Below are positions 1-9,504 of a stretch of 64,000 nucleotides of DNA, piece by piece (positions within the stretch are counted from its first letter, which is position 1; every line of letters begins with the position of its first letter). The position numbers and the translations under genes are program-made. Under the pieces are notes generated by a model, which saw only the letters and a list, made by a program, of their open reading frames with translations, made no database searches and was not told where the DNA came from. Origin of the DNA: Psychrobacillus glaciei (lineage in GTDB: Bacteria; Bacillota; Bacilli; Bacillales_A; Planococcaceae); NCBI RefSeq assembly GCF_008973485.1, contig NZ_CP031223.1:1612001-1676000 (forward strand), in the 5' to 3' direction.

Positions 1-80
1 TGATGGCACAAATGGGTCGTAAGCCTTCTGAAAAACAAGTAAAACAAATGATGAATCAAATGAATAAAATGCAAAAATAA
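1..80 (+). CDS. yneF: UPF0154 (YneF-type) protein, C-terminal end
   Basis: Only the last 25 codons are in the window. The residues MAQMGRKPSEKQVKQMMNQM match what I remember of the end of YneF/UPF0154, a small one-pass membrane protein of Bacillota with no assigned function. The membrane-spanning N-terminus would lie upstream of the window. A hairpin terminator begins at the stop codon. Identification rests on this short tail only. Confidence 0.7.
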   Translation, partial: MAQMGRKPSEKQVKQMMNQMNKMQK

Positions 81-110
81 AAGCACTCACTTTCGAGTGC
101 TTTTATTTAT
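79..110. terminator. Bidirectional terminator between yneF and yqkD
   Basis: AAAAGCACTC pairs with GAGTGCTTTT around a short loop, and T-rich sequence lies on the right side. The A-run on the left would serve the minus-strand gene that ends here, so both convergent genes can use it. Confidence 0.8.
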
Positions 111-1032
111 TTAGTAAATTATTTTGTTGTAAAAAATCTGCAACTACTTGTTCGTATTCTTCACTATTTTCATTAAATGATTTGGCATGAGCCCCTAATT
201 CAAATAGTTTCAATGATTTTGGACCTTTTTTCTTCTCAAACAATTCTTCCGTCATTTTAGGAAGAATAAAATCATCCTGTAAACTATGGATAAAAAGTAC
301 GGGTTTTTCTATATGATCCACTACATCGATGGGAGATACAAGATTTAATGTATATCCGTCGCGCATTTTTAAAAATAAGTTCGCAAAACGTATTGCTAAG
401 CTGGAGCGAAGGGGCGTAGTTTGACGCATAATATTCATCACTTGATCTTCGAAATCTGAAAAAGAACAATCAGAAATATAAAAATCTGCGTCATCTTTTA
501 TGGAACCTGCATACAGTAGTGTAGTTGCTGCACCCATCGATTCTCCATGAATTCCAATAATGGCATTGTCACCTGCCCGCTCTCGCACTACTTCAATAAT
601 GGATTGTAAGTCAATCTTTTCATAAAAACCAAAACTAGTTGTTTTTCCACCAGAATCTCCATGGCGCCGATGATCATATACAACGCTGTTGAATCCTAAT
701 CGTTCAAACATTCGTACAAATCTTAGTGAATTAATTTTATTTTCCGTTACTCCGTGACAAATAACGACATAATTATTTGTTGGTAATGGTTCTACAAATA
801 TCGCTTTAAGTGAGTAACCGTTTTTTGACTCAATCCATTTTTCGGTTTTATTGACGGTATTAAACCAAGCCTCGTCAAAGCGTTTAGATGTAATCTCTCG
901 TTTTAATATAAATTCATCTTCTTTTTTCTTCATATACATGAGCTTATTTGTCACGAAATAGCCTAGAACAGTAGCGGTAGCGGTTAAAATACTAGTTAAT
1001 ACACTAGTCCAAATGATTACACGTTTTTTCAT
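103..1032 (-). CDS. yqkD: Membrane-anchored alpha/beta hydrolase (YqkD-like)
   Basis: A 309-residue protein with an N-terminal membrane anchor (about residues 5-27) followed by an alpha/beta hydrolase domain. The nucleophile elbow G-E-S-M-G puts the serine at 165, a candidate acid lies at D253/D254 in HSLQDD, and the histidine is H282. VICHGVTEN (about 90-98) is the oxyanion-side loop. The active site is probably outside the cell, with the helix as an uncleaved anchor. The substrate is unknown. The nearby yqkE-, yqkF- and nudF-like genes reproduce the B. subtilis neighbourhood, which supports the YqkD name. Confidence 0.85.
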   Translation of the reverse strand: MKKRVIIWTSVLTSILTATATVLGYFVTNKLMYMKKKEDEFILKREITSKRFDEAWFNTVNKTEKWIESKNGYSLKAIFVEPLPTNNYVVICHGVTENKINSLRFVRMFERLGFNSVVYDHRRHGDSGGKTTSFGFYEKIDLQSIIEVVRERAGDNAIIGIHGESMGAATTLLYAGSIKDDADFYISDCSFSDFEDQVMNIMRQTTPLRSSLAIRFANLFLKMRDGYTLNLVSPIDVVDHIEKPVLFIHSLQDDFILPKMTEELFEKKKGPKSLKLFELGAHAKSFNENSEEYEQVVADFLQQNNLLNK

Positions 1033-1043
1033 CGCAACAACCC

Positions 1044-1940
1044 CTAACTATTTTTTCTTAGTTTATACATTCCTGTCTCAATTGGTCTAGACACATAAGG
1101 TGCAATTATATCAATAGCATTTACCAATAGGTCAAGATGAATATTTGTATCAATATTCATTTGGTGTAGCATATTCACAACATCCTCCGTTGCAATATTT
1201 CCGGTTGCACCTGGAGCGAAAGGACAACCACCTAATCCGCCTGCGGAGCTATCGAAACGATCCACTCCTGCTTGAAGTGCTGCAAAGATATTTGCCAAGC
1301 CCATTTTTCGTGTATCATGAAAATGTGCTGTAATTAGAGTGGTTGGAAACTCACCTTTAATTAGTTCAAATAGCAAATAACTTTCTTTTGGATTAGCCAT
1401 TCCTATAGTGTCTGCCACACTTAATTCATTTACACCCCACGAGACAAATTCTCTACATAATTCCATTGTTTTAACAGGATCTATAGCTCCTTCGTATGGA
1501 CAATAGAAAGCGGTAGAAATGCAAGCTCGAACAAAATGACCTTCTTTTAGAAGCGATTCTACTATAGGTTTAAGCCCAACCATACTTTCCTGAGTTGTTT
1601 TATTAATATTATTTTTATTAAAGCTATTTGATACTCCTACAAAAACAGCAAAACTATTAGCACCCGCTAGTTTGGCAAGTTCTACACCTTTCTCATTTGG
1701 TGTTAGTACAAATTGTCTACCCTTTTTTGTGGCACTTTCAATAATTTCTTTTGCATCTTTCATCTGTGGCACCCATTTGGGTGATACAAAAGAGGTCAAC
1801 TCCATCTCTTCGACACCGGCTAATTGAAGCTTTTCGATAAATTCTAATTTTACCGCTGTAGGTACTTCGTTTTTCTCATTTTGTAAGCCGTCTCTCGGAC
1901 CGACCTCGATAATTGTCACTTTTTTTGGTAAACTAAACAT
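1044..1940 (-). CDS. mvaB: Hydroxymethylglutaryl-CoA lyase
   Basis: Predicted to cleave 3-hydroxy-3-methylglutaryl-CoA into acetoacetate and acetyl-CoA, the last step of leucine breakdown. The metal and substrate motif EVGPRDGLQNE is near the N-terminus, and the family signature around C-P-F-A-P-G-A-T-G-N lies near residue 250. The frame is open further upstream, but a GGAGGG sits seven bases before the ATG at 1940, giving MFSLPKK and 298 residues, the normal family length. It is divergent from a thiolase at 2085. The two could work together on acetoacetyl-CoA, but the other leucine-pathway genes are not here. Confidence 0.92.
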   Translation of the reverse strand: MFSLPKKVTIIEVGPRDGLQNEKNEVPTAVKLEFIEKLQLAGVEEMELTSFVSPKWVPQMKDAKEIIESATKKGRQFVLTPNEKGVELAKLAGANSFAVFVGVSNSFNKNNINKTTQESMVGLKPIVESLLKEGHFVRACISTAFYCPYEGAIDPVKTMELCREFVSWGVNELSVADTIGMANPKESYLLFELIKGEFPTTLITAHFHDTRKMGLANIFAALQAGVDRFDSSAGGLGGCPFAPGATGNIATEDVVNMLHQMNIDTNIHLDLLVNAIDIIAPYVSRPIETGMYKLRKNS

Positions 1941-2084
1941 AATCATCCCTCCAACTATATTGTAAGGAATGGATGGTTCAACTAGCAATCTTTAATTTTT
2001 ATTCAGAGGAATTAAATTAAAGGATAAGGCGGGTCCAAACAGCGATGGGATTTTTATATTAGGGGATTATGAGGAGGAAATAAC

Positions 2085-3266
2085 ATGTCAAACGAAGTAG
2101 TTATCGTGAGTGCAGTAAGAACTGCTATTGGATCATTTCAAGGGGCTTTAAAAGATGTTCCAGCCACTAAACTAGGTGCAATTGTAATTGATAGAGCGTT
2201 AGAAAAAGCAGGAGTTTCAAAAGATTTAGTGGATGAAGTCATTATGGGGAATGTACTTCAAGCAGGACTTGGGCAAAATCCAGCAAGACAAGCTTCTATC
2301 CAAGCGGGATTATCGGTATCCATACCAGCACTGACAATAAATAAAGTATGTGGGTCCGGCCTAAAAGCAATCCATCTTGCAACACAAGCAATCATTGCAG
2401 GAGATGCGGAAATCATCGTGGCTGGTGGAATGGAAAATATGAGCCAAGCTCCTTATCTATTGAAGAATGCTAGAGATGGCTTCCGTATGGGCGATCAAAA
2501 AGTGGTGGATAGTATGATTTCGGATGGATTATGGTGTGCATTTAATGATTATCATATGGGAATCACTGCTGAAAACTTATGCGATCAATATAATATCACT
2601 AGAGAAGAGCAAGATGCTTTTTCTGCTCGTTCTCAGGCCCGAGCGGCAAATGCAATCGAAGCAGGAAAATTTGTGGATGAAATCATACCAGTAGAAATCC
2701 CACAGCGAAAAGGTGACCCGATCGTATTTGATACAGACGAATATCCGAAAAAAGGCTCAACGCAAGAAAAATTAAGTGCACTTCGTCCAGCTTTTAAGAA
2801 AGATGGATCCGTAACTGCTGGAAATGCTTCTGGTATTAATGATGGAGCGGCTGCTGTAGTAGTAATGTCTAAAGCAAAAGCTGATGAGTTAGGTTTAAAA
2901 CCTTTGGCGATAATAGTTGCAAATGCATCTGCAGGAGTAGATCCAAGTATAATGGGAATTGGACCAGTAGAAGCAGTGAAAAAAGTATTAAATAAATCAC
3001 AAATTTCACTTGCTGACATTGATTTAATTGAAGCAAATGAAGCATTTGCTGCACAATCAATCGCGGTAGATCGTGAGCTTTCATTTGACCAAGAAAAACT
3101 AAACGTTAATGGTGGCGCTATCGCTCTAGGACATCCTATCGGAGCAAGTGGAGCTCGTATTTTTGTTTCTTTACTTCATGAAATGGTAAAACAAGATGCA
3201 AAAACAGGGCTTGCGACACTTTGCATAGGTGGAGGTCAAGGAGTAGCTACTATCGTTAAACGCTAA
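2085..3266 (+). CDS. Acetyl-CoA C-acetyltransferase (thiolase)
   Basis: A full-length 393-residue type II thiolase. The acyl-accepting cysteine is C89 in NKVCGSG, the catalytic histidine is H350 in GHPIGASG, and the second cysteine is C380 in LCIGGGQG. It would condense two acetyl-CoA to acetoacetyl-CoA or run in reverse in degradation. A strong GAGGAGG ribosome site precedes the ATG. It is divergent from HMG-CoA lyase and is followed 19 bases later by yqkE. Whether its main role is degradative or biosynthetic cannot be read from the sequence. Confidence 0.93.
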   Translation: MSNEVVIVSAVRTAIGSFQGALKDVPATKLGAIVIDRALEKAGVSKDLVDEVIMGNVLQAGLGQNPARQASIQAGLSVSIPALTINKVCGSGLKAIHLATQAIIAGDAEIIVAGGMENMSQAPYLLKNARDGFRMGDQKVVDSMISDGLWCAFNDYHMGITAENLCDQYNITREEQDAFSARSQARAANAIEAGKFVDEIIPVEIPQRKGDPIVFDTDEYPKKGSTQEKLSALRPAFKKDGSVTAGNASGINDGAAAVVVMSKAKADELGLKPLAIIVANASAGVDPSIMGIGPVEAVKKVLNKSQISLADIDLIEANEAFAAQSIAVDRELSFDQEKLNVNGGAIALGHPIGASGARIFVSLLHEMVKQDAKTGLATLCIGGGQGVATIVKR

Positions 3267-3285
3267 TATAAAGAAGGTGAATTAA

Positions 3286-3537
3286 TTGGCAAAGAAAAAA
3301 CAAAGACAACCCGTAAAACCTGCTGTTACAAAAGAAGAGACAAATGGACTATTCGACCAACTTTCATCTGATGTGCTCGCTAAGCTTAAAGAAACAAAGA
3401 AACAACTTGTGGCGGCGGAACAAGAGAAAGAGGAAGAAAGACAAGCACAACTTCTTTTTGAGAAAAAGCAAAAAGAAAAAAACAAATCATTTGAAGAACT
3501 ACTCGATGAATATGGATACGGTGGTTCGAAGTTTTAA
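3286..3537 (+). CDS. yqkE: YqkE-like small charged protein (DUF3886)
   Basis: An 83-residue, very charged protein starting with TTG and preceded by AAGAAGG. The middle (about 25-65) is a predicted coiled coil rich in K, E and Q. The tail SFEELLDEYGYGG resembles the end of the DUF3886/YqkE family. No catalytic motif is visible and the function is unknown. It probably shares a transcript with the thiolase, and a terminator follows. Confidence 0.75.
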   Translation: MAKKKQRQPVKPAVTKEETNGLFDQLSSDVLAKLKETKKQLVAAEQEKEEERQAQLLFEKKQKEKNKSFEELLDEYGYGGSKF

Positions 3538-3564
3538 TAAAAGACCTATATAATTAAGTTTGAA

Positions 3565-3615
3565 TAAAATCATCTCATCTCTATAAAATTCATAGGGTTG
3601 AGGTGATTTTTTATT
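3565..3615 (+). terminator. Terminator after yqkE
   Basis: AAATCATCTCATC pairs with GGTTGAGGTGATTT (with wobble pairs) and is followed by a run of T. Confidence 0.7.
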
Positions 3616-3690
3616 GGATATTTAGTAAAAATATAATGACCATTTTAATTGGGAACTGAACAGATGCACTTCAAAGTTTTTGTTATGCAG

Positions 3691-3729
3691 TCCAAAAAAA
3701 TTTAAAAAAGCCGATTATTTAATCGGCTT
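3691..3729 (-). terminator. Terminator of the YczE-type gene
   Basis: AAGCCGATTA pairs with TAATCGGCTT. Read on the minus strand the stem is followed by a long T run, so it ends the transcript of the membrane protein gene at 3753. Confidence 0.75.
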
Positions 3730-3752
3730 CAGACTATCGATAAATTGTCATT

Positions 3753-4481
3753 TTAAGAGGAAAGACTCGTGTTTTCCGTTTGAGTTGTCACGTCATTTTC
3801 TTCAGCTACATGAATATTTATGTCTCTTTTTTTATTAATCCAACTTACTAAGTATTTTTGATAACGCGGCATTATCCATCCTAAAATTTTACCGATGAAA
3901 TATGCTGCAACTAGTGTACCAATGCCAATTGACCCGAATGAATGAATGAAAATAATACATACTAAACCTGCTACACAAACATTCACTAGATCACTCGAAA
4001 TTTTGGCCTTACTAAACTTCATATTAAATTTCTCGCTTATTGCATAAGTTAACGCATCATACGGCATTAATGGAAATTTAGCATTGAAATATCCAAATAA
4101 ACCAATCGCAACAATAAATAAGCTTAAAATTAAAAATAACCAACGCATCACTAATGTTTCGGGTGTGGGAAATAATTTCACGAGGGATAGAGTTGTATCC
4201 ATAAAGAATCCAAACAAAAATGTAATAATTAATTGCACGACAGATTCTTTCAAATCCATTCGTTTATTTAATATCACTTGTATGCCGATAAATAAAATAT
4301 TTGCTACGATTGTCATAATTCCTACTGATAGACCTGAAGTTAGAGAAAGCGCATAGGCTAACGAGGAGACTGGTGAAACTCCAAGAGCGGCTTGTATTGA
4401 GAAGCTGACGCCAAGTGATAGAAAAAACAAGCCAATTACGTATAAACTAAGACGTTTCAAGGTCACATTAATGTGTTTCAT
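3753..4481 (-). CDS. YczE/YitT-type multi-pass membrane protein
   Basis: A 242-residue protein with about five to six hydrophobic spans and a polar C-terminal tail. The N-terminal segment LGVSFSIQAALGVSPVSSLAYAL is typical of the YczE/YyaS/YitT group of Bacillota membrane proteins, whose transported substrate, if any, is not established. It is divergent from a LysR-type regulator 113 bases away, an arrangement that often means the regulator controls it. Confidence 0.75.
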   Translation of the reverse strand: MKHINVTLKRLSLYVIGLFFLSLGVSFSIQAALGVSPVSSLAYALSLTSGLSVGIMTIVANILFIGIQVILNKRMDLKESVVQLIITFLFGFFMDTTLSLVKLFPTPETLVMRWLFLILSLFIVAIGLFGYFNAKFPLMPYDALTYAISEKFNMKFSKAKISSDLVNVCVAGLVCIIFIHSFGSIGIGTLVAAYFIGKILGWIMPRYQKYLVSWINKKRDINIHVAEENDVTTQTENTSLSS

Positions 4482-4594
4482 AAAATCCTTCTTTCTAGAA
4501 ATATTCTATAGTCATCGTAACATGTCATTCGATATATGAAAAATATATATTTGTTATACTTGTCATATGAAAATACATATAACGGAGTTGGGAA

Positions 4595-5467
4595 ATGGAT
4601 ATTCGTCAATTACATTATTATAAAGAAATCGTTAAACAGGGAAGCATTTCAAAGGCGGCTGAGGTATTGAATATTGCGCAACCTCCATTAAGTCAGCTAT
4701 TAAAAAAGCTCGAAACGGAATTAGGTACAACATTAATTCATCGTTATCGTCAAAAATGGGAGTTGACCCAATCTGGTCAATTGTTATATCAATATGCAGA
4801 ACAGTTATTAAGTCATATGGATGAAGTAAAGAGACGTATTCTTGAAATAGAAGAAGGTACTGCGGGTACTGTACGCATTGGTGTTTCATCCGCATGTTCT
4901 AATATGTTAATTGATTATATTGCAGATTTTAGAGAACAATATACACAAGTCAAAGTCAACATCGTTTCTGGTGACTCGGAAGGGTTACTAAAAAAGCTAA
5001 AAGAAAAAGAAATTGATATAGCTTTACTGATAAGACCAAGCAATACGGACCAATATGAGGAGAAAGCTTTAAAAAAACAACCTGCGATTCTTATAGTTCC
5101 TAGCAAGTGGACAGCCTCCCTCTCAACTCAGCCTACATTAAAGGAAATTGCAGATTTCCCTTTTATTATGTTAGGCGCTATGGAAGGACACTCGTTTTAT
5201 GAAAATATTTTAAATGCCTTTGATGAATATGAGGTAAAACCAAATATTATGGTTGAATGCAAAGATATTCCGATGGTAGTTGCACTTGTTAATCGAGGAA
5301 TAGGTATAACCATTATTCCGAGAATGCACTATAAATCTTTGTTTTTCGAACATTTAAAGATTTACGAACTTCAACAATTTGATTTTAGTGTAGAGCCGGT
5401 TATGATGAAGCTAAAAGATGAACCAATTTCAAAAGCAGCAGTCCAATTTTGGGAAATGATGAAATAA
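4595..5467 (+). CDS. LysR-family transcriptional regulator
   Basis: A 290-residue regulator of normal LysR length. The winged helix is at residues 1-60 (MDIRQLHYYKEIVKQGSISKAAEVLNIAQPPLSQ...), followed by a periplasmic-binding-like effector domain from about 90. A GGAGTTGGG ribosome site precedes the ATG. By family habit it would bind the 4482-4594 interval and control the divergent YczE-type gene, and probably itself. The effector is unknown. Confidence 0.9.
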   Translation: MDIRQLHYYKEIVKQGSISKAAEVLNIAQPPLSQLLKKLETELGTTLIHRYRQKWELTQSGQLLYQYAEQLLSHMDEVKRRILEIEEGTAGTVRIGVSSACSNMLIDYIADFREQYTQVKVNIVSGDSEGLLKKLKEKEIDIALLIRPSNTDQYEEKALKKQPAILIVPSKWTASLSTQPTLKEIADFPFIMLGAMEGHSFYENILNAFDEYEVKPNIMVECKDIPMVVALVNRGIGITIIPRMHYKSLFFEHLKIYELQQFDFSVEPVMMKLKDEPISKAAVQFWEMMK

Positions 5468-5570
5468 CGCAGACTTTCTCTACAAATACAAGGGGAGGGA
5501 ATATATGGTATAAGGTATCTTGGGGTGTTAGTGCATAATTGTTTATCATGGAGTGAACTAAAATGAAGAA

Positions 5571-5606
5571 ATGCTCTTTTCCAATGGCGAAAAGAACATT
5601 TTTTCA
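5571..5606 (+). terminator. Terminator downstream of the LysR gene
   Basis: TGCTCTTTTC pairs with GAAAAGAACA (one G-T pair) and T-rich sequence follows. It is about 100 bases past the LysR stop codon. Confidence 0.6.
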
Positions 5607-5719
5607 TTTTAGCTTAATTACTGTTAAATCACATCATTCTAGGTACTTATGGAAAATTATGAAACTTTTCGACAACTACTTCGTAGAATGCATATATAAA
5701 AGTAATAGAGGTGGGAAGA

Positions 5720-7405
5720 TTGAATAATTCATTACTAATTCTCATATTAGTTGTAATTCTTTTCATTGCTTATCAATTGTTAATGAAAAAAAAGAAAAAA
5801 CTTAATAGGTTTAGAGAAGAGTGGGAATCAGGAGAATTTTTAGCGCGAAGCGAGGATCATCAATCGGTTTCAATGTACTGGGAAAACAAAAAAAATAGGG
5901 AAACAATATATGATGGGATAGATCAGTTGACTTGGGATGATTTAGCTATGGATACTGTTTTCAAAAAAATCAATTACACGCAGTCTTCGGTAGGATCAGA
6001 ATATCTATTTAATCAGCTTCGAGATATTAATCCATTCTTTGAAGATATACAGAACAAAGAAGAACTCTATAAATTATTGGCAAACGATCAAGCATTAAGA
6101 GAAGAGATCCTACACATTTTATCAGGTCTTGGAAAACAGAATTACACTGACTCTTCTTCGTTTTTCTATGAAGACAGGAAATATAATATTAAATATGTAG
6201 CTGTCTATAAACTTCTAGCCTTACTGCCATTTGCATCCATTTTCTTGATGTTTTATAGCTTAAAATTCGGAATACTGAGTTTAGTAGTATCTTTTCTAAT
6301 TAACACAATCATATATTACAAAAATAAAACCGCATTAGAGAATGAATTATACTCCACTGCGTACATAGCTTCTATCATTCATGCAGGGAAACGTTTTTCA
6401 TCCGTCAAACATCTGAAGTTTACAACATTTGCTAACGAGTTCAAGGATAAAGTTCAGCCAATCAAGAAAATTTTAGTGCTAAACAATATAATTTCGTTAG
6501 GAAAAGGAAGTAAAGGAGATTTTGATGCCATTTATGAGTATATTCGAATATTATTTTTATTGGATTTTATTTCTAATAACAATATTATTAAGACTATTTC
6601 CAATCATAAAGATGAATATCGCGAATTATGGCAACGTATAGGACAACTGGATGCGGGGATAGCAGTTGCGTTTTACCGTAAATCACTAGTTTCATATTGT
6701 ATTCCTGAATTTGTGGAGAGAGAGGAGCTTTCGTTCGAAAATATGTCTCATCCACTTATTAAAGACCCAGTGACAAACACTACGATTCTCGGCAAGTGTA
6801 CACTCATTACAGGGTCGAACGCATCAGGGAAATCAACGTATATCAAGGCAATTGCCATTAATGCTATTTTGGCGCAAACGATTAATACGGTGTTAGCGGA
6901 AAACTGGACAATGAAACCTAGCTATATCGTAACTTCAATGGTGATTCAGGATAATGTGTTAGATGGAGATAGTTACTTAATAGCGGAAATAAAGTCACTC
7001 AAACGTATTATTCGTCTATGTGAACAAGGTAAACCATGTATCTCTTTTATTGATGAAATACTGAAGGGAACTAATACGATTGAACGAATAGCTGCATCGG
7101 CTGCAATGATGGAATGGCTTTCTTCGAATAAAGGAATGAATATTATTGCGTCACACGATATTGAATTAACCGAAATGGCTAGAAAAGTGTATGCGAATTA
7201 TCATTTCAGTGAATCGATTGAAAATGGAACAGTTCAATTCGATTATACAATCCATTCTGGTCCATCAAAAACGAGAAACGCTATTAAGCTTCTTGGTATA
7301 TTGGATTATCCAGAAAGCATCACAAAAAAGGCCAATGGGTTAGCAGAGTATTTCACCGAAAGGCGTGAATGGGAAGAAATGAAAGCAATAGATGTCATCT
7401 ATTAG
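5720..7405 (+). CDS. Membrane-associated MutS-like ATPase
   Basis: About 561 residues. Only the C-terminal MutS ATPase domain is recognisable: Walker A GSNASGKST at about 365-373, Walker B-like CISFIDE in the context EILKGTNTIERIAA, and the late motif IIASHDIELTEMA. There is no MutS mismatch-binding N-terminal domain; instead there is an N-terminal membrane helix (residues 4-21) and one or two more hydrophobic spans near 160-200. It therefore belongs to the stand-alone MutS-related family of unknown role and is not the replication repair MutS. The GTG at 5711 lies inside the AGAGGTGGG ribosome site, so I choose the TTG at 5720. Confidence 0.8.
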   Translation: MNNSLLILILVVILFIAYQLLMKKKKKLNRFREEWESGEFLARSEDHQSVSMYWENKKNRETIYDGIDQLTWDDLAMDTVFKKINYTQSSVGSEYLFNQLRDINPFFEDIQNKEELYKLLANDQALREEILHILSGLGKQNYTDSSSFFYEDRKYNIKYVAVYKLLALLPFASIFLMFYSLKFGILSLVVSFLINTIIYYKNKTALENELYSTAYIASIIHAGKRFSSVKHLKFTTFANEFKDKVQPIKKILVLNNIISLGKGSKGDFDAIYEYIRILFLLDFISNNNIIKTISNHKDEYRELWQRIGQLDAGIAVAFYRKSLVSYCIPEFVEREELSFENMSHPLIKDPVTNTTILGKCTLITGSNASGKSTYIKAIAINAILAQTINTVLAENWTMKPSYIVTSMVIQDNVLDGDSYLIAEIKSLKRIIRLCEQGKPCISFIDEILKGTNTIERIAASAAMMEWLSSNKGMNIIASHDIELTEMARKVYANYHFSESIENGTVQFDYTIHSGPSKTRNAIKLLGILDYPESITKKANGLAEYFTERREWEEMKAIDVIY

Positions 7406-7447
7406 AGGTAAAATTTTTAACTAAACTTAGTTAGAATGGAGTATATG

Positions 7448-7993
7448 ATGATAATTAACAAACAAGAATTTTATGTTAATGGAATAAATTATACTGTGAG
7501 ATCTGCAATCGAAAAAGATGCAAAAGATTTGTCTAATTTAAGATTACAAATTGATGGTGAGACTGAAAATTTGGATAGAGAAAAAGGGGAGGGGTTCTTA
7601 GATAGAGAAGGATTTGAACAACTTATAAAAACGGACACTCAGAAATCAAGAAATTTGTTTTTAGTTGCAGTTGTTCATGATCGGATTGTCGGGTTCTCCA
7701 GATGCGAAGGAATTTATTTAAATAGATTTTCTCATAAAGTAGAGTTTGGAGTATGCGTTCTAAAGGAATTTTGGGGTTATGGTATTGGGAAAAATCTTTT
7801 AAATGAATCTATTTCTTGGGCTGACTCCATCGGCATTAAAAAAATTACTTTGAATGTTTTAGAAACAAACGATAAAGCCATTGAACTATATAAAAGGTTT
7901 GGCTTTGAAATAGAAGGTATATTAAAAAACGACAAAATTCTTGCCGACGGTAAATACTACAACACTATTATGATGGGGAGGTTTAATGAATGA
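7448..7993 (+). CDS. GNAT-family N-acetyltransferase
   Basis: About 181 residues with the GNAT fold. The acetyl-CoA loop lies in LKEFWGYGIGKNLLNESISW, and the C-terminal NVLETNDKAIELYKRFGF motif is typical of RimJ/RimL-like or small-molecule acetyltransferases. The frame opens at 7436, but GGAG is six bases before the ATG at 7448. The stop overlaps the start of the next gene by four bases (ATGA), so the two are translationally coupled. The substrate cannot be told. Confidence 0.85.
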   Translation: MIINKQEFYVNGINYTVRSAIEKDAKDLSNLRLQIDGETENLDREKGEGFLDREGFEQLIKTDTQKSRNLFLVAVVHDRIVGFSRCEGIYLNRFSHKVEFGVCVLKEFWGYGIGKNLLNESISWADSIGIKKITLNVLETNDKAIELYKRFGFEIEGILKNDKILADGKYYNTIMMGRFNE

Positions 7994-8670
7994 TTAAAGC
8001 CGTATTATTTGATTTAGATGGGACATTATTAAATCGCGACGAATCGGTAAAGAAGTTTATTAATGATCAATACGAGCGATTACATAACTATCTAGGACAT
8101 ATTTCGAAAGAAAATTATATGACTAGATTCATAGTGTTAGATAGTCACGGATACGTCTGGAAAGATAAAGTATATCAGCAACTAGTAGAAGAATTCAAAA
8201 TACAGGATATAAGTTGGGAATTTTTACTGCAAGACTATATAAGTGAATTCAAGAATTTTTGCGTGCCTTTTCCTCATCTTCACAATGTGTTAGAAGAGTT
8301 AAAAGAGAACAATCTTATTCTAGGCATGATTACAAATGGCTATGGGCAGTTTCAGATGGATAATATCGAGGCATTGGGAATTGAAAAGTGTTTTGATACG
8401 ATTTTAGTATCGGAAACGGAAGGAATAAAAAAACCAAATCCAGAAATATTCGAGCGAGCATTAAAGCGCCTTGATGTTGTTCCTAGTGAAAGTATATTTG
8501 TTGGAGACCATCCGGAAAATGATGTGAAAGCATCTGAATTCGTAGGAATGAAAGGCGTTTGGAAAAAAGATAATCAATGGGGTACATTTGAGACTGATTA
8601 TATAGTGAATGATTTAGCGGAGCTACCGACTATTATAAAGAAATTGAATAATGAAAGCAGCTTGAAATAA
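7990..8670 (+). CDS. HAD-family phosphatase
   Basis: A 226-residue haloacid dehalogenase-type hydrolase with all four motifs: DLDGTLL (nucleophile D8, acid D10), MITNG (motif II), KKPNPEIF (motif III lysine) and VGDHPENDV (motif IV). The helical cap between motifs I and II marks subfamily I, like YfnB and phosphoglycolate phosphatase-type enzymes. It overlaps the GNAT gene and has its own GGGGAGG. The substrate is unknown. Confidence 0.87.
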   Translation: MIKAVLFDLDGTLLNRDESVKKFINDQYERLHNYLGHISKENYMTRFIVLDSHGYVWKDKVYQQLVEEFKIQDISWEFLLQDYISEFKNFCVPFPHLHNVLEELKENNLILGMITNGYGQFQMDNIEALGIEKCFDTILVSETEGIKKPNPEIFERALKRLDVVPSESIFVGDHPENDVKASEFVGMKGVWKKDNQWGTFETDYIVNDLAELPTIIKKLNNESSLK

Positions 8671-8700
8671 TCAGAGATTGAATATAAAGAGGTGAAAAAA

Positions 8701-9141
8701 ATGGAAAGGGAATGTGTTTTTATAAGGCTTAGCATCGTGTCAGATGATTGGCCAGTAGATGAATTTACGACAAAGATAGGTATAATTCCCACAACATCAT
8801 ATAAAGTTGGGGATGACTATACACGTGGAAATAGACTAAACAAATGATTTGAAACGGTATGGAGTATGGAATCTGGTGAAATGGCTATGCGCTATGGAGA
8901 AGGTGCAGACAAAAGATTCTTTGAATCGGTCATTGTTCCTTTAAAATCACATGTCAAACTAATAAATGCTTATAAAGAAGAACATAATCTTACTTGTATA
9001 TTTTTCGTTCATTATAACTTTTACAATGCGCAAACACCTGTCATGCGTTTGGACCCGACCATTATTACCTTTGCGCATAGTACAGGGGCTATCATCGATA
9101 TTTATATTGATAATGAGTCGGATTGGGAGGACGAAGAATAA
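8701..9141 (+). pseudogene. DUF4279-type protein broken by one in-frame stop
   Basis: Reading from the ATG at 8701 gives MERECVFIRLSIVSDDWPVD..., then TGA at 8845-8847, then the same frame continues as FETVWSMESGEM... to 9141. Joined, this is a 146-codon product that resembles the DUF4279 family (a small alpha/beta domain of unknown function). No frameshift is needed; a single base change explains it. The rest of the frame is intact, so the mutation is probably recent. A sequencing error or a strain polymorphism is possible. Confidence 0.65.
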
Positions 9142-9167
9142 TAGTACTTATAGAACGGAGAGAAAAA

Positions 9168-9461
9168 ATGGAATTAAAAAAATGCGAGAAATGTAATACA
9201 CAGTTTAGTTGGGGCAAAATCTACAAATCTCTTATGATAGCATATCAACCAATTGTTTGTAGTCAATGTAATACTTCTCATAAGATTGCTTTCTCTTCCA
9301 GAGTCACGGTTTCTATTACAATAGTTCTTCCATTAATGATATTCCTCTTTTTGATATCGAGGCAATTATCTTTATCAAATTTTGCTATTGTATCCAGTTT
9401 AGTTATTTATTTCGTACTTATTTCTTCGTTTTCCCCTTTTTTGGTAAAATACTACTCATAA
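9168..9461 (+). CDS. Small membrane protein with zinc ribbon (TIGR04104-like)
   Basis: A 97-residue protein. Two CxxC pairs (CEKCNTQF and CSQCNTSH) form a zinc ribbon, followed by two hydrophobic spans. The spacing with a conserved W between the pairs resembles the TIGR04104 membrane zinc-finger family of Bacillales. The ATG at 9168 has an ACGGAGAG ribosome site; the open frame upstream overlaps the DUF4279 reading and is not needed. The role is unknown. Confidence 0.7.
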   Translation: MELKKCEKCNTQFSWGKIYKSLMIAYQPIVCSQCNTSHKIAFSSRVTVSITIVLPLMIFLFLISRQLSLSNFAIVSSLVIYFVLISSFSPFLVKYYS

Positions 9462-9504
9462 TATACATTGTTTGTAGAATATAGACTTGGAGGTGTAAGT
9501 GAAT

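Noticed and set aside
8845-8847. Programmed read-through or selenocysteine at the TGA
   Set aside because: No SECIS-like hairpin follows and the family is not known for it; simple nonsense mutation is enough.
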